Shown here in pieces: positions 38,867-49,031 of a stretch of 64,000 nt of DNA. Made by a program: the position numbers and the translations under genes. The stretch spans positions 2,728,001 through 2,792,000 of the forward strand of contig NZ_CP087134.1 of NCBI RefSeq assembly GCF_020911925.1, in the 5' to 3' direction. The notes beneath the pieces were generated by a model. It was not told where the DNA came from and ran no database searches. It saw only the letters and a list, made by a program, of their open reading frames with translations. Position 1 is the first letter of the stretch. Each line of letters opens with the position of its first letter. The stretch comes from Flavobacterium cupriresistens (GTDB lineage: Bacteria; Bacteroidota; Bacteroidia; Flavobacteriales; Flavobacteriaceae).

Positions 38867-41500
38867 ATGACAATTCCAGCACAATTTGACGCTAAAACGA
38901 TCGAGAATAAATGGTATGATTACTGGATGAAAAATAATTATTTTCATTCAGAGCCAGATCATAGAACGCCTTATACAATTGTAATTCCGCCGCCAAACGT
39001 CACAGGAGTCTTGCATATGGGGCATATGCTGAACAATACCATTCAGGACGTTTTAATCAGAAGAGCGCGTCTTAAAGGATTCAATGCTTGTTGGGTTCCC
39101 GGAACAGATCACGCATCGATTGCTACAGAAGCAAAGGTTGTGGCTAAATTGAAAGCGGAAGGAATCAATAAAAATGATTTAACACGTGAAGAGTTTTTAG
39201 CTCACGCCTGGGAATGGACAGATAAATATGGTGGGGTAATCTTAGATCAGCTTAAAAAATTAGGTGCTTCCTGCGATTGGGAACGTACCAAGTTTACTAT
39301 GGATCCCGATATGTCTGCATCTGTAATTCGTTCTTTTGTTGATTTGTACAACAAAGGATTAATCTACAGAGGATACCGAATGGTAAACTGGGACCCGGAA
39401 GCCAAAACTACTTTGTCTGACGAGGAAGTAATTTACGAAGAACAACAAGGAAAATTATTTTTCTTAAACTATAAAATTGAAGGTTCAGAAGATTTCTTAA
39501 CGATCGCTACAACCCGTCCGGAAACTATTTTTGGAGATACTGCTATTTGTATCAATCCAAATGACGAACGTTTCACCCATTTAAAAGGTAAAAACGCCAT
39601 CGTTCCAATTTGCGGAAGAGTAATTCCTATTATTGAAGACGAGTATGTAGATGTGGAGTTCGGAACAGGTTGTTTAAAAGTGACTCCTGCGCACGATATG
39701 AACGATAAAACCTTAGGAGAGAAACACAACCTTGAAATCGTTGATATTTTTAATGAAGATGCTACATTAAACAGCTTCGGATTACATTATCAAGGTAAGG
39801 ATCGTTTTGTTGTTCGTACTGAAATTGCAAAAGAACTGGAAGAAATTGGAGCTTTGGCAAAAACTGAAATCCATTTAAATAAAGTGGGAACTTCTGAAAG
39901 AACCAAAGCGGTAATCGAACCAAGATTATCAGACCAATGGTTCTTGAAAATGGAAGATTTAGTAAAACCGGCAATTCAATCAGTTTTGGTTGATGGTGAT
40001 ATTAAATTACACCCAAAACGTTTCGAAAACACTTACGCACATTGGTTAAACAATATTCGTGATTGGAATATCTCTCGTCAATTATGGTGGGGACAACAAA
40101 TCCCGGCTTATTATTATGGAGACGGAAAAGAAGATTTCGTAGTAGCAGAAACTATCGAAGAAGCTTTAGCGTTAGCTAAAGAGAAAACATCAAACTTGAA
40201 ACTTGAAACAAAAGATCTAAGACAAGATGTTGATGCTTTAGATACCTGGTTCTCTTCCTGGCTTTGGCCAATGTCCGTTTTTGGCGGAATAATGGATCCT
40301 GAAAGCGAAGATTACAAATATTATTATCCAACAAATGATTTAGTAACCGGTCCGGATATTTTGTTTTTCTGGGTAGCGAGAATGATTATTGCAGGTTACG
40401 AATATGCCGGCGAAAAACCATTTACCAATGTGTATTTAACCGGTTTGGTACGTGATAAACAACGTCGCAAAATGTCTAAATCATTAGGAAATTCTCCTGA
40501 TCCTTTAGATTTAATCGACACCTTTGGTGCCGATGGTGTTCGTGTAGGATTACTTTTAAGTGCTTCTGCCGGAAACGATATTATGTTTGATGAAGAATTA
40601 TGTAATCAAGGAAAAGCATTCTCTAACAAGATTTGGAATGCCTTTAAATTGATAAAAGGATGGGAAGTTTCAGAAACGATTCCACAACCGGAATCATCAA
40701 AAGTAGCCATCGAGTGGTATGCAGCAAAATTGCAGCAAACGCTAGTTGACATTGAAGATAACTTTGAGAAATACAGAATTTCTGATTCTCTAATGGCCAT
40801 TTACAAATTGGTTTGGGATGATTTCTGTTCTTGGTTCCTTGAAATGATTAAACCGGCATACCAACAACCAATCGATAAAAAGACGTTTGACAGCGCTATC
40901 GAAATGTTAGAAAGTAACTTAAAGTTGCTTCACCCGTTTATGCCTTTCCTTACCGAGGAAATCTGGCATTTAATTGCTGAAAGAACGTCGGAAGAAGCTT
41001 TAATTGTTTCGACCTGGCCGGAATTGAAGCCATTTGATGCAAAATTAATTGCTGATTTTGAAAATGCAATGGAAGTAATCTCGGGAATCAGAACGATTCG
41101 TAAAGACAAGAATATTCCGTTTAAAGATGCTATTGAATTGAAAGCGGTAAACAACGATAACGCTTCTACTTATTTTGATACTGTAATAACGAAATTAGGA
41201 AATATTACAGCATTAGAATATGTTTCTGATAAAGTAGACGGAGCTTTGTCTTTCCGTGTAAAATCAAACGAATATTTTATTCCGATTACAGGAAATATTG
41301 ATGTAGAAGCTGAAATTGCAAAATTGAATGCAGAGTTAGTTTATACTCAAGGTTTCTTAAAATCGGTTCAATCTAAGTTAGCAAACGAAAAATTTGTTGC
41401 CGGTGCACCGGAAAAAGTTCTGGCTAACGAAAGACAAAAAGAAGCTGATGCCTTAGCAAAAATTGCTACAATCGAGCAGAGCTTAACCGGTTTGAAGTAA
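38867..41500 (+). CDS. valS: Valyl-tRNA synthetase
   Basis: An 877-residue class I synthetase charging tRNA-Val. HIGH motif PPNVTGVLHMGHMLNNT is near residues 43-59, with GTDHASIATE following. The editing domain carries TTRPETIFGDTA and GTGCLKVTPAHD. KMSKS appears as RRKMSKSLGNSPDP near 535. The C-terminal coiled-coil arm (residues about 810-877) is present. Length is normal. It is followed by a strong terminator. Confidence 0.99.
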   Translation: MTIPAQFDAKTIENKWYDYWMKNNYFHSEPDHRTPYTIVIPPPNVTGVLHMGHMLNNTIQDVLIRRARLKGFNACWVPGTDHASIATEAKVVAKLKAEGINKNDLTREEFLAHAWEWTDKYGGVILDQLKKLGASCDWERTKFTMDPDMSASVIRSFVDLYNKGLIYRGYRMVNWDPEAKTTLSDEEVIYEEQQGKLFFLNYKIEGSEDFLTIATTRPETIFGDTAICINPNDERFTHLKGKNAIVPICGRVIPIIEDEYVDVEFGTGCLKVTPAHDMNDKTLGEKHNLEIVDIFNEDATLNSFGLHYQGKDRFVVRTEIAKELEEIGALAKTEIHLNKVGTSERTKAVIEPRLSDQWFLKMEDLVKPAIQSVLVDGDIKLHPKRFENTYAHWLNNIRDWNISRQLWWGQQIPAYYYGDGKEDFVVAETIEEALALAKEKTSNLKLETKDLRQDVDALDTWFSSWLWPMSVFGGIMDPESEDYKYYYPTNDLVTGPDILFFWVARMIIAGYEYAGEKPFTNVYLTGLVRDKQRRKMSKSLGNSPDPLDLIDTFGADGVRVGLLLSASAGNDIMFDEELCNQGKAFSNKIWNAFKLIKGWEVSETIPQPESSKVAIEWYAAKLQQTLVDIEDNFEKYRISDSLMAIYKLVWDDFCSWFLEMIKPAYQQPIDKKTFDSAIEMLESNLKLLHPFMPFLTEEIWHLIAERTSEEALIVSTWPELKPFDAKLIADFENAMEVISGIRTIRKDKNIPFKDAIELKAVNNDNASTYFDTVITKLGNITALEYVSDKVDGALSFRVKSNEYFIPITGNIDVEAEIAKLNAELVYTQGFLKSVQSKLANEKFVAGAPEKVLANERQKEADALAKIATIEQSLTGLK

Positions 41501-41523
41501 GAATTAGATTTTTTAAATATACA

Positions 41524-41562
41524 AAACCCGACAGGTTTCAAAAACCTGTCGGGTTTATTTTT
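41524..41562. terminator. Bidirectional terminator after valS
   Basis: AAACCCGACAGGTT and AACCTGTCGGGTTT form a perfect 14-base stem with a short loop and a long T-run. It lies between converging valS and the permease gene. Confidence 0.93.
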
Positions 41563-42882
41563 TTATTTATTTTTTATTCGATTTAAAATCAAAAACAAAG
41601 GATAGGAAATTAAGGTGATAATCACAATAATTCCAAAACTTTTCGGATCACTGTATATAAAACCAATTAATAACGCCAGTGAAACGATAATAGCAATAAT
41701 AGTAGACCAAGGATACCAAAAAGAGTGGTAAGGTCTTGGTAAATCAGGTTCTTTTGCTCTAAGTTTCAATAACGAAAGATAGGCTAGTCCCCAAACAATA
41801 ATAGAGGTAAAGGCTGCAAACGAAAATAAGGCTTCGAAAGAACCAATACAGATTAAAATTAAGCTGAACAAAGAAGAAACTAAAAGCGCTACAATTGGAG
41901 TTCCGCCTTTATTGACGTTTGTTCCTTTGTCAACAAAAAAGCCATCTCTGCTTAGTCCGTATAAGATTCTTGGCGGAATCATCATAAAGGCATTTAGAAT
42001 ACTGATTAATGAAAAAATAGAAATAACGGTAACGATGATAGCACCGTTTTTTCCGAAAATAATGTTCGCTACATCTGCGGCAGCCAAATTAGATTTTGCT
42101 AAAGTTTCGACCGGCAGTACATGGAAAAAAGCAACATTCAATAAAACATAAATGGCAATTACCAATAACACGCCACTGTATAGCGAACGTGGAATGTCTT
42201 TACCCGGATTGTCATTTTCCTCTGCAAAAAAGCAAACGCCATTCCAGCCATTATAAGTTCCGATGATCAATTGGAGTGATTTGAAAAAACCAAGCAGAAG
42301 TCCCATCTGAAAAAACGAATTGTCTTTTGGAATAGCAGGCAATTTTACTCCCGAATACATAAAACAAGCAACCAATAAACAGACGAAACAAATCACTTTT
42401 ATAAAACTCGTGATTTGCTGAATGGCACTTCCGTTTTTTACACCGCTTAAATGCAGCAGTACAAAGGTAAGTAATAACGAAATCGCAATCGCGGTAGAAT
42501 AACTGGCCAGATCGGGAAATAAAATAATGATATATTCGCTGATTACGATACAGTAAAAAGCAGGTGGGATTACATTAGTAATATAGTCAAACCAGCCCGA
42601 TAAAAAACCGGCATAGTCCCCAAATGCTCTTTTGATATAATTGTAGGAACCTCCCGCTTTTGGAAGCATGGTGGCCAGTTCGGCATAAGAGTTTGCCCCT
42701 AAAAGCACATACAATCCGCCAATGAGCCATGAAATAATAATAAGCCAGTAATTGTCCAGTAAGGAAGCGATTGTACCGGGAGTTCGTAAAATTCCGACTC
42801 CAATGGTTCCCCCAATTAAGACGGCAATATTAAAACTTAATCCTAAGCTTTTCTTTAATTGGTTTTTTTTGGAATCTATCAT
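41563..42882 (-). CDS. APC-family amino acid permease
   Basis: A 439-residue membrane protein with about twelve helices. I start it at the ATG at 42882 (MIDSKKNQLKKSLGL); a TTG-initiated extension from 42948 adds residues that do not fit the family. The first helix has GGTIGVGILRTPG, the unwound substrate-binding helix of APC transporters. Helix 6 contains IGTYNGWNGVCFFAEE. It most resembles the LAT-like/amino-acid exchanger group within APC. It moves amino acids across the inner membrane; the substrate is not evident. Convergent with valS. Confidence 0.9.
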   Translation of the reverse strand: MIDSKKNQLKKSLGLSFNIAVLIGGTIGVGILRTPGTIASLLDNYWLIIISWLIGGLYVLLGANSYAELATMLPKAGGSYNYIKRAFGDYAGFLSGWFDYITNVIPPAFYCIVISEYIIILFPDLASYSTAIAISLLLTFVLLHLSGVKNGSAIQQITSFIKVICFVCLLVACFMYSGVKLPAIPKDNSFFQMGLLLGFFKSLQLIIGTYNGWNGVCFFAEENDNPGKDIPRSLYSGVLLVIAIYVLLNVAFFHVLPVETLAKSNLAAADVANIIFGKNGAIIVTVISIFSLISILNAFMMIPPRILYGLSRDGFFVDKGTNVNKGGTPIVALLVSSLFSLILICIGSFEALFSFAAFTSIIVWGLAYLSLLKLRAKEPDLPRPYHSFWYPWSTIIAIIVSLALLIGFIYSDPKSFGIIVIITLISYPLFLILNRIKNK

Positions 42883-42944
42883 TTGTAATGGTTTTGTTTG
42901 GTGAGCAAAAGTAGTTATAATAAAAAAATAATCTTTTGTTAAAG

Positions 42945-43058
42945 CCAAAAACCTCGTCTAGGACTAAACGAGGTTTTGGTGTTTTTAAAATGTATTAATT
43001 GCTATAAAAGACCAAAGCCTTTTCTGTTTCCCGAGATCGAGTACAGAAAAAGCTTTGG
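42945..43058. other. Two hairpins between the permease and the TonB receptor
   Basis: Hairpin one pairs 42945-42957 with 42968-42979 (ACCTCGT/ACGAGGT core). Hairpin two pairs 43012-43027 with 43043-43058 (CCAAAGCCTTTTCTGT and its inverted copy, one mismatch). Both lie just downstream of the minus-strand receptor gene and probably end its transcript. Confidence 0.65.
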
Positions 43059-43083
43059 AAGTTAAAAATCTAATTCAAAAAAT

Positions 43084-45399
43084 TTAGAACTTATATTTAA
43101 GGCTTGTCATAATCTGACGCGGTGCGATTGGGTTTACGCTGTAATTTTCGTGAACCGTATAATTTAATTCGTTTGTAACATTAGATAATTTACATAGAAT
43201 AGAGAATTTTCTCCACTCATAACCGGCAGATACATCAATAGTAGTATATGCTTCTAAAGGAATATCACGATCTCTAATAGTTACGGTGTATGTTTTCGGG
43301 TTTGTTGCAGGTTTATTTTCTGTCCATAAATAATCATCATTCCATCCGCCTAAACGATTCCCGATGTAGTTTCCGATGGCTCCGAATGAAAGACCTTTAA
43401 ACATTCCGTCATTTAGTTTGTAGAAGAAACTTAAATTAGCTGTAGTCTGTGGCGTTCTTGCTACACGATCCCCTTCAACAAAACTTCCGTTTGTTCCTGA
43501 AGTATTGGTATAACGCATATCGTTATAACTGTAACCTGCATTTACAGAAAGACCTTCTACTGGAGTTGCTGTAACATCAATTTCCACACCTTTACTTCTT
43601 GTTCCTCCGCCTAATACTTTTAATTGTGAATTTACATTAAGAGCTCCGTTTGCGTCAAATTCTGCTGTTTGTGCCAGGTTACTGTTGGTGATTTGGTAAA
43701 CGGTAACGTTTGTAGTCAACATTCCTTGTAAGAAGTCTATTTTAATCCCTGTTTCGTATTGGTCAATAATAGAAGGGGCGATTGGTTTTGAGTCAACAGT
43801 TGTTCCGGTATTTGGTGTAAACGAGCTTGAGTAGCTACCAAATAAAGAGATTTCTTTTATTGGTTGGTAGATTAATCCCACTTTTGGAGAAAAAGCATTG
43901 TCTAATTTTTTAGGAGCAACAACAGCTGTCGCGTTTTCTGGAGCTACAACTTGAGCCGTTTTAGCAGCATTTAATATTTCTGAATAAGTACTAACTTCTG
44001 TTTCCTGCCAAGACCAACGAAGACCAGCCAGTACTTTGAATTTTTCTGTAATCGAAACTAAATCTTGAAAATAAACCCCAAAACGATTAGTGTCAGTTTT
44101 GCTTATTGCAGTTGCTCTGTCTGTAGTAGGGATATCTTTTCTTTGAGTATTAGGATCAAACGTAAATAAGTTTATGGTGTCGTACAATGTTGGTCCATAT
44201 ACTGGTAGTCCATTCTTTGTACCTGTTTGAACATATTTTTCGTCAAATGTATAGGTATAAGCAGTCGCGAAAGAGTTTTCCCAATCGACACCCGTATATA
44301 ATTGGTGTTTTACCGATCCGGTATAGAAATTTCCTTGTAAACTCAATTGGTCTCCAAGTATTTGCTCTAGGTTTTTAGTTTTTGACAAACCTCTATTCCA
44401 ATCACCAGGAGTTGCATAGGTTTCTAAGCCAGATAATTGAGCTGTTGACAATTGAGCTCTATCGTAACTTTGGAAAGAACTATTGAAATTAAGTTTCCAG
44501 TTTTTATTAAAATCATGGTTCAATAAAACCGAAGCACTGGCTGATTTGGTAGTACCATTAGACCAAAGAGATCCGTAAAAAGCATTACGAGGTAAATCAA
44601 GGATTTCTTTTCCTATAATTCCTGTTCCGAAATCAGGAGTCCAATCTGCTGTCAGGTAATCTCCCTGAACAGTAATTTGTGTTTTTGGATTGATCACAAA
44701 AAGTAAAGACGGATTGATGTACAAACGCTCGTTTTTCACAACATCTCTGAAACTTTCCGAGTTTTCGTAAGAACCGTTTATTCTAAAAGCAACGGATTTA
44801 CTAAGCGGACCATAAAAATCAAAAGAAGGCTTGTAGAAAGCATAACTTCCCATTTGCATGGAGATTTCACCACCTGCTTTAAATAATGGAGTTTTAGTAA
44901 CCAGGTTTAAGATTCCACCCGGAGCTACATTTCCGAATAATAGTGCAGAACCCCCTTTTAGAAATTCCACTTTCTCTAAACCTGAAACATCAGGAATAGA
45001 GCCCGAATTGTAACGGAATCCATTTTTAAACATATTATTGGCAGACATATCATATCCTCTTGAGAAGAAAGATTCTTGCGCGCCACCACGAGCAGAGCTC
45101 ACATAAACACCATTGGCATTTTTTATAACATCACTCAAACGAATGGCTTGTTGTTGTTCGATTACTTCAGAACCGATCACTTGTATGCTTTGTGGGTTGT
45201 CCATTGGTTTTAAACCCGAACGAACTGCGGTAACTGGTTTAGGCTCTCTGTTAGTTGTAATGATAACGCTTTTAAGCTCTTCACCTTTTCTTTTTTTAAC
45301 AGTATCGTTTATCGAACTACCACTATCATTGTTTGTATATTGCTGACCGTAAGAGGTTAAGCTTAGAATGGATAATCCGAAGAGTAGAATATATTTCAT
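43084..45399 (-). CDS. TonB-dependent siderophore receptor
   Basis: A 771-residue outer-membrane receptor with a signal peptide (cleavage after TSYGQ). The plug has DNPQSIQVIGSEVI, SDVIKNANGVYVSS, FFSRGYDM and VEKVEFLKGG-type sequence VEFLKGGSALLFGNVAPGGILNLVTK. This is the TIGR01783 siderophore-receptor pattern. The 22-strand barrel ends in TSLKYKF. Unlike the other three receptors in this region it lacks the N-terminal carboxypeptidase-regulatory-like domain. It imports a ferric siderophore using TonB/ExbBD energy. A -7 promoter element TACTTTTG (minus strand, 45437-45444) precedes it. Confidence 0.93.
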   Translation of the reverse strand: MKYILLFGLSILSLTSYGQQYTNNDSGSSINDTVKKRKGEELKSVIITTNREPKPVTAVRSGLKPMDNPQSIQVIGSEVIEQQQAIRLSDVIKNANGVYVSSARGGAQESFFSRGYDMSANNMFKNGFRYNSGSIPDVSGLEKVEFLKGGSALLFGNVAPGGILNLVTKTPLFKAGGEISMQMGSYAFYKPSFDFYGPLSKSVAFRINGSYENSESFRDVVKNERLYINPSLLFVINPKTQITVQGDYLTADWTPDFGTGIIGKEILDLPRNAFYGSLWSNGTTKSASASVLLNHDFNKNWKLNFNSSFQSYDRAQLSTAQLSGLETYATPGDWNRGLSKTKNLEQILGDQLSLQGNFYTGSVKHQLYTGVDWENSFATAYTYTFDEKYVQTGTKNGLPVYGPTLYDTINLFTFDPNTQRKDIPTTDRATAISKTDTNRFGVYFQDLVSITEKFKVLAGLRWSWQETEVSTYSEILNAAKTAQVVAPENATAVVAPKKLDNAFSPKVGLIYQPIKEISLFGSYSSSFTPNTGTTVDSKPIAPSIIDQYETGIKIDFLQGMLTTNVTVYQITNSNLAQTAEFDANGALNVNSQLKVLGGGTRSKGVEIDVTATPVEGLSVNAGYSYNDMRYTNTSGTNGSFVEGDRVARTPQTTANLSFFYKLNDGMFKGLSFGAIGNYIGNRLGGWNDDYLWTENKPATNPKTYTVTIRDRDIPLEAYTTIDVSAGYEWRKFSILCKLSNVTNELNYTVHENYSVNPIAPRQIMTSLKYKF

Positions 45400-45436
45400 T
45401 GGTAACTTATTTAGAATAAATAAAAATAATTTTGCG

Positions 45437-45444
45437 CAAAAGTA
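45437..45444 (-). promoter_or_regulatory. -7 promoter element of the TonB receptor gene
   Basis: On the minus strand TACTTTTG fits TAnnTTTG, about 38 bases before the start. The same TACTTTTGCG string precedes the receptor gene that starts at 53761. A partner TTG at consensus distance is not seen. Confidence 0.45.
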
Positions 45445-45572
45445 GGCTTGGACTTTCGTTATTAAAACTTATTTGTCTTAAGGTTGTCTTAAGATAGTCT
45501 TAGGATTTATTAACGTTATTCTTGTTTTATTTTAATCTACGGCAGTATTGAACAAGGAATTGCTTGTAAATA

Positions 45573-45609
45573 AAAAACGAGACCTATTTTTTAAGTAGGT
45601 CTCGTTTTT
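45573..45609. terminator. Terminator after the DUF4198 gene
   Basis: AAAAACGAGACCTA and TAGGTCTCGTTTTT form a perfect 14-base stem, T-rich on both strands, about 85 bases past the stop of the minus-strand DUF4198 gene. Confidence 0.85.
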
Positions 45610-45692
45610 AAGGAAAATGTATATTTAATCGAGCTAGTAATTCATTGAATTTTTGTAAGTATTTGAATTATAGCTATTCGTATTTGTTGTTT

Positions 45693-46418
45693 TTATTTTA
45701 CTGTAATTTGGTAAGTAGCCATTTTCCAGATTTCATTGTATTTTTTACCGTTATGCTCACCTTCTGCTTTATCAGTGTGTGCATATTCTACCATGTAATT
45801 TCCTGACCAGATCGGAGTGAATGAAAATTCTCCTTTGTCATTCGTCCAAAGCTCTTTTTCCCAACCGTTTGGAGCAATTACTTTAATTTTGGTCTCTTTT
45901 GCAATAGCACCATCAAATAAAGCAAGTCCTGCTATTTTGGTATCTTTTTTAGCAACATCGGCATTTTCAGAAAATACACTAATTGTATTTTTGTTTGCTG
46001 TAGCAGTATTTCCGGCAGTTTTGTTTCCAACTACTACTGTTGCACTTGAATTGTAATCTAATTTCATTGTACCGTAAACATCTTTTACGGTATGGTGCAT
46101 CACAACCGTATAAACACCGTCTTCATCGGGAGTAAAAAAGGCTTGGTATCTGTTGTCTAAAGCTTTTGCCGTTAGCTTAGTTTCTTTTTTCGATGGACTG
46201 ATCAATACCAAAGAGAAATCTTTTAAATCAGAAAACCATTTATCTGCTTTTGTAATATCGTTTTCAGAGAATTCTCCAAAGTAAATTGAAATTTCCTGTG
46301 CTTTTCCTTTTGTTCCGGTAGCTTTAGTATCAATCCAAAGTGCGTGAGCAAATAATTGAGGGGCAGCAACGAACATTAAAAATAAAAATGTTATTGTTTT
46401 TAAAGTGTTTGATTTCAT
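45693..46418 (-). CDS. DUF4198 periplasmic protein, metal-uptake associated
   Basis: A 241-residue protein with signal peptide (to LFAHALWID; cleavage near residue 24). The mature N-terminus HALWIDTKATG, the segment YQAFFTPDEDGVYTVVMHHTVKD and a second Ig-like part (GLALFDGAIAKETKIKVI, GEFSFTPIWSGNYMVEYAH) match DUF4198, related to NikM-like periplasmic parts of metal transporters. It follows a siderophore-type receptor gene by 76 bases on the same strand and presumably acts with it in the periplasm. The bound metal or ligand is unknown. His is mature residue 1 (HALWI), a position sometimes used for metal binding. Confidence 0.83.
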   Translation of the reverse strand: MKSNTLKTITFLFLMFVAAPQLFAHALWIDTKATGTKGKAQEISIYFGEFSENDITKADKWFSDLKDFSLVLISPSKKETKLTAKALDNRYQAFFTPDEDGVYTVVMHHTVKDVYGTMKLDYNSSATVVVGNKTAGNTATANKNTISVFSENADVAKKDTKIAGLALFDGAIAKETKIKVIAPNGWEKELWTNDKGEFSFTPIWSGNYMVEYAHTDKAEGEHNGKKYNEIWKMATYQITVK

Positions 46419-46452
46419 AATAAATTAGGATTAAAATTAATAGTTAAAAGAA

Positions 46453-46482
46453 ATCCCTTAAACCTTTTGAGTAATAAGGGAT
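46453..46482 (-). terminator. Hairpin between the receptor gene and the DUF4198 gene
   Basis: ATCCCTTA and TAAGGGAT pair over 8 bases with a 14-base loop, just past the receptor stop on the minus strand. It may only attenuate transcription into the DUF4198 gene. Confidence 0.45.
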
Positions 46483-46494
46483 CTTATTTTAGGA

Positions 46495-48867
46495 TTAGAA
46501 TTTGTAAGTAACAGTTACCCTTGCGTTGGTTCCTGCTTCGGCTTGTAGGTAATACATGTCAGAATAGGCGTAATAACCTCCTGAGTATAAGTATTTGTTA
46601 AAGATGTTATTAACAATAAGATTTACTGAAACTTTTTTATTTTGGTAAGACAGACCTCCGTCTACACGGAAATAATCCGGTAAAGTACCACTGTTACCAT
46701 TTGAAATAAACCAAGGAGCTCTTTTTACCTGATATTGGTAACCTAATGATGCACCAAATCCATTTAGTAGACCATTGTCAAATCTATAGTTTAACCAAGT
46801 GTTTTGAATATGTCTTGTAGATCCCGGAATTTGATTTCCAATCAGATTTTCATGGCTATCTTTTGTTATTTTACCTTGTGTAAAGGCATAATTTAAGATA
46901 ACATCAAAGTTTTTAAGGATTTCTCCTCTAACATCGACCTCAACACCTTTTACTTTTTGTTGACCATTTTCTTTGAAATTTTGTTTAGTTCCACTATATG
47001 GATTTTCTAAATCCGGTGTAAGTACATTGTTCATCGTAATTTGGTAAGCCGCAACAACAGAATTCCATTTTCCGTTGAACCAGTCTCTTTTATAACCTAG
47101 TTCTAAATTAGTTCCCGTTTGTGGTTTAAAACTTTTTTCGTTCACATCTGTTCCATAATTTTCTGTAAAAGATTGATCACGTACAAAATAAAAAGCATTG
47201 TTTTTGTCTAAAGAATAACTCAATCCCACACGAGGAGTAAATTTTTCATTAGAGGTTCCGCCAGAATAATCATTAGAGGCTTGTAGTAAGGTAAATCTTC
47301 CCGCTAATGTCAAGCGAAGTGAATTTTCAAAAAAACCAATTTCATCTTGTACGTAGCTTGCGGTGTAACTATTCTTGTATGCTGTGCCTCTTTCTTTTAT
47401 GCTTTTGCTTCTGTCAAAAACAGGAGATTCAGCAAGAGTTCCATGTACCGGATTGTAGATGTCCAAATCTGACATTACAAAAGATTGCCCGAAATCATGA
47501 TAATACGCTTTATTGCTCATATCTATTCCTCCCAATATTTTGTGAGAAATAGGTCCCGTTTGGAAAGAACCATTTGCAAAAGCTTGTATCATATAGGTTT
47601 TTCCTAAAACATCCCAAATACTTCCGGCTCTTTTAAGGATTCCAACTTTATTTTTTTCAAAGCCAGTAGGCCATAAAGACAGTCCTTGTTGCTTGAAATT
47701 TAGATAAGACCCTTGTAAAGTTACCTTCCAGTTATCGTCAAATTTGTGTTCGATAATTCCTAAAATACTTCTCTCAAGCATTGTTGTTGCATCTAAATTT
47801 GGCTCTGAGGTAGTAGAACTTCTTGGCAGTTCCTGATAATCATTCTGCATAAACAAATAGTTACTACCAATCGCATTTACTTTAGAAAATTGCTGCGTAT
47901 ATTCAAGTGTTATAGCCGTTTTGTCTGTTGCTAAATATTTTAAAACGGGAGCAAAAGTATAACGGTCATTAAAATCAAAATCACGGAAACTGTTTTTCTT
48001 TTCGCCCATCGCATTAAAACGGTATAAAAGTTTTCCGTCTTTGGTCAATTTTCCGTCCAGATCTATTGTACCTCTGTACATGTCAAAACTTCCGTAAGAT
48101 AAACTCGCTTCTGCTTTGTTTCTTCCACTTGGTTTTTTAGTTACAACATTATAAAATCCGCTTGGGTTTCCGTTGGCAAGCATAAAACCTGCCGGTCCTT
48201 TTACAAATTCTATTCTTTCTACCAAGCTCATATCTTCGGTCAAGGGTCCCCAGGTTGTACTTACGTTCATACCATTTCTGAAAGCAGCAACTTGACTTCC
48301 TCTCATAGTGATATTAGCATAATTATCCCAGTGTTCTACTCTTGTAGCCCCACTCACGTTACGGGTAACCCCTTCAAGCATATCAAAAATTTGTTGATCC
48401 TGCATTAATTTTCCGGTAATTACCTGAATGTTTTGCGGAATTTCAATAATGGCTGATTGCAAACGAAGAGAAGATGAAATTCTATTGGTTTTAAAAGCAC
48501 TTTTATTACTCAAAACCACCACCTGATTCAATTCGGTATTCGATAAATCTAATTTTAAATTTAAATTAGTAATTTCTCCTGCATTAACGGTTACTTGCTG
48601 TAGTAGGTCATTGTAACCCACTAATGTAACAATTAAGGTCTGAGTTCCAGCAGGGACATTTTTTAACTCAAAAAATCCATTGTTTCTGGCAATTGTGTTT
48701 TTGTTTGTACCTTTAATAGAGACAGATACTCCTTCTGCCGCTTTACCATCGCTGGTTTCAATTTTACCGTTTATAGTTCCTCCCTGTTGTGCAAAAGATG
48801 TCCCTATAGAAAGCATAAAAATACTTAAGACCAGTATAAATTTTTTGCAATACTTCAATTCATTCAT
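46495..48867 (-). CDS. TonB-dependent siderophore receptor with N-terminal CarboxypepD-like domain
   Basis: A 790-residue receptor. After the signal peptide (to TSFAQQG) comes a carboxypeptidase-regulatory-like beta domain of about 85 residues (GTINGKIETSDGKAAEGVSV). The plug follows with EIPQNIQVITGKLMQDQ, NITMRGSQVAAFRNGM and VERIEFVKGPAGFMLANGNPSG, and the barrel ends ARVTVTYKF. This is the FhuE/FpvA-type siderophore receptor pattern. It has a consensus promoter at 48914-48943 and is followed by the DUF4198 gene. Ferric-siderophore import is likely; ligand unknown. Confidence 0.93.
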   Translation of the reverse strand: MNELKYCKKFILVLSIFMLSIGTSFAQQGGTINGKIETSDGKAAEGVSVSIKGTNKNTIARNNGFFELKNVPAGTQTLIVTLVGYNDLLQQVTVNAGEITNLNLKLDLSNTELNQVVVLSNKSAFKTNRISSSLRLQSAIIEIPQNIQVITGKLMQDQQIFDMLEGVTRNVSGATRVEHWDNYANITMRGSQVAAFRNGMNVSTTWGPLTEDMSLVERIEFVKGPAGFMLANGNPSGFYNVVTKKPSGRNKAEASLSYGSFDMYRGTIDLDGKLTKDGKLLYRFNAMGEKKNSFRDFDFNDRYTFAPVLKYLATDKTAITLEYTQQFSKVNAIGSNYLFMQNDYQELPRSSTTSEPNLDATTMLERSILGIIEHKFDDNWKVTLQGSYLNFKQQGLSLWPTGFEKNKVGILKRAGSIWDVLGKTYMIQAFANGSFQTGPISHKILGGIDMSNKAYYHDFGQSFVMSDLDIYNPVHGTLAESPVFDRSKSIKERGTAYKNSYTASYVQDEIGFFENSLRLTLAGRFTLLQASNDYSGGTSNEKFTPRVGLSYSLDKNNAFYFVRDQSFTENYGTDVNEKSFKPQTGTNLELGYKRDWFNGKWNSVVAAYQITMNNVLTPDLENPYSGTKQNFKENGQQKVKGVEVDVRGEILKNFDVILNYAFTQGKITKDSHENLIGNQIPGSTRHIQNTWLNYRFDNGLLNGFGASLGYQYQVKRAPWFISNGNSGTLPDYFRVDGGLSYQNKKVSVNLIVNNIFNKYLYSGGYYAYSDMYYLQAEAGTNARVTVTYKF

Positions 48868-48913
48868 TTTATAAAATTCGTTGGTTATTATTTAGACTTG
48901 TTAAAAATAATTG

Positions 48914-48943
48914 CAAATGTAAAATATAATATTAGTTCAACAA
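48914..48943 (-). promoter_or_regulatory. Bacteroidota-type promoter for the receptor gene
   Basis: On the minus strand TTG (48941-48943) and TACATTTG (48914-48921) are 19 bases apart, in good agreement with consensus, about 47 bases before the start. Confidence 0.65.
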
Positions 48944-49031
48944 GTCTTATTTAGATTAAATATTAATAATAGTTTATAACTGAATGGTTTTTTAATGTTA
49001 AGAGAATGAAGAAGTAAGTTTATTCTTTAAG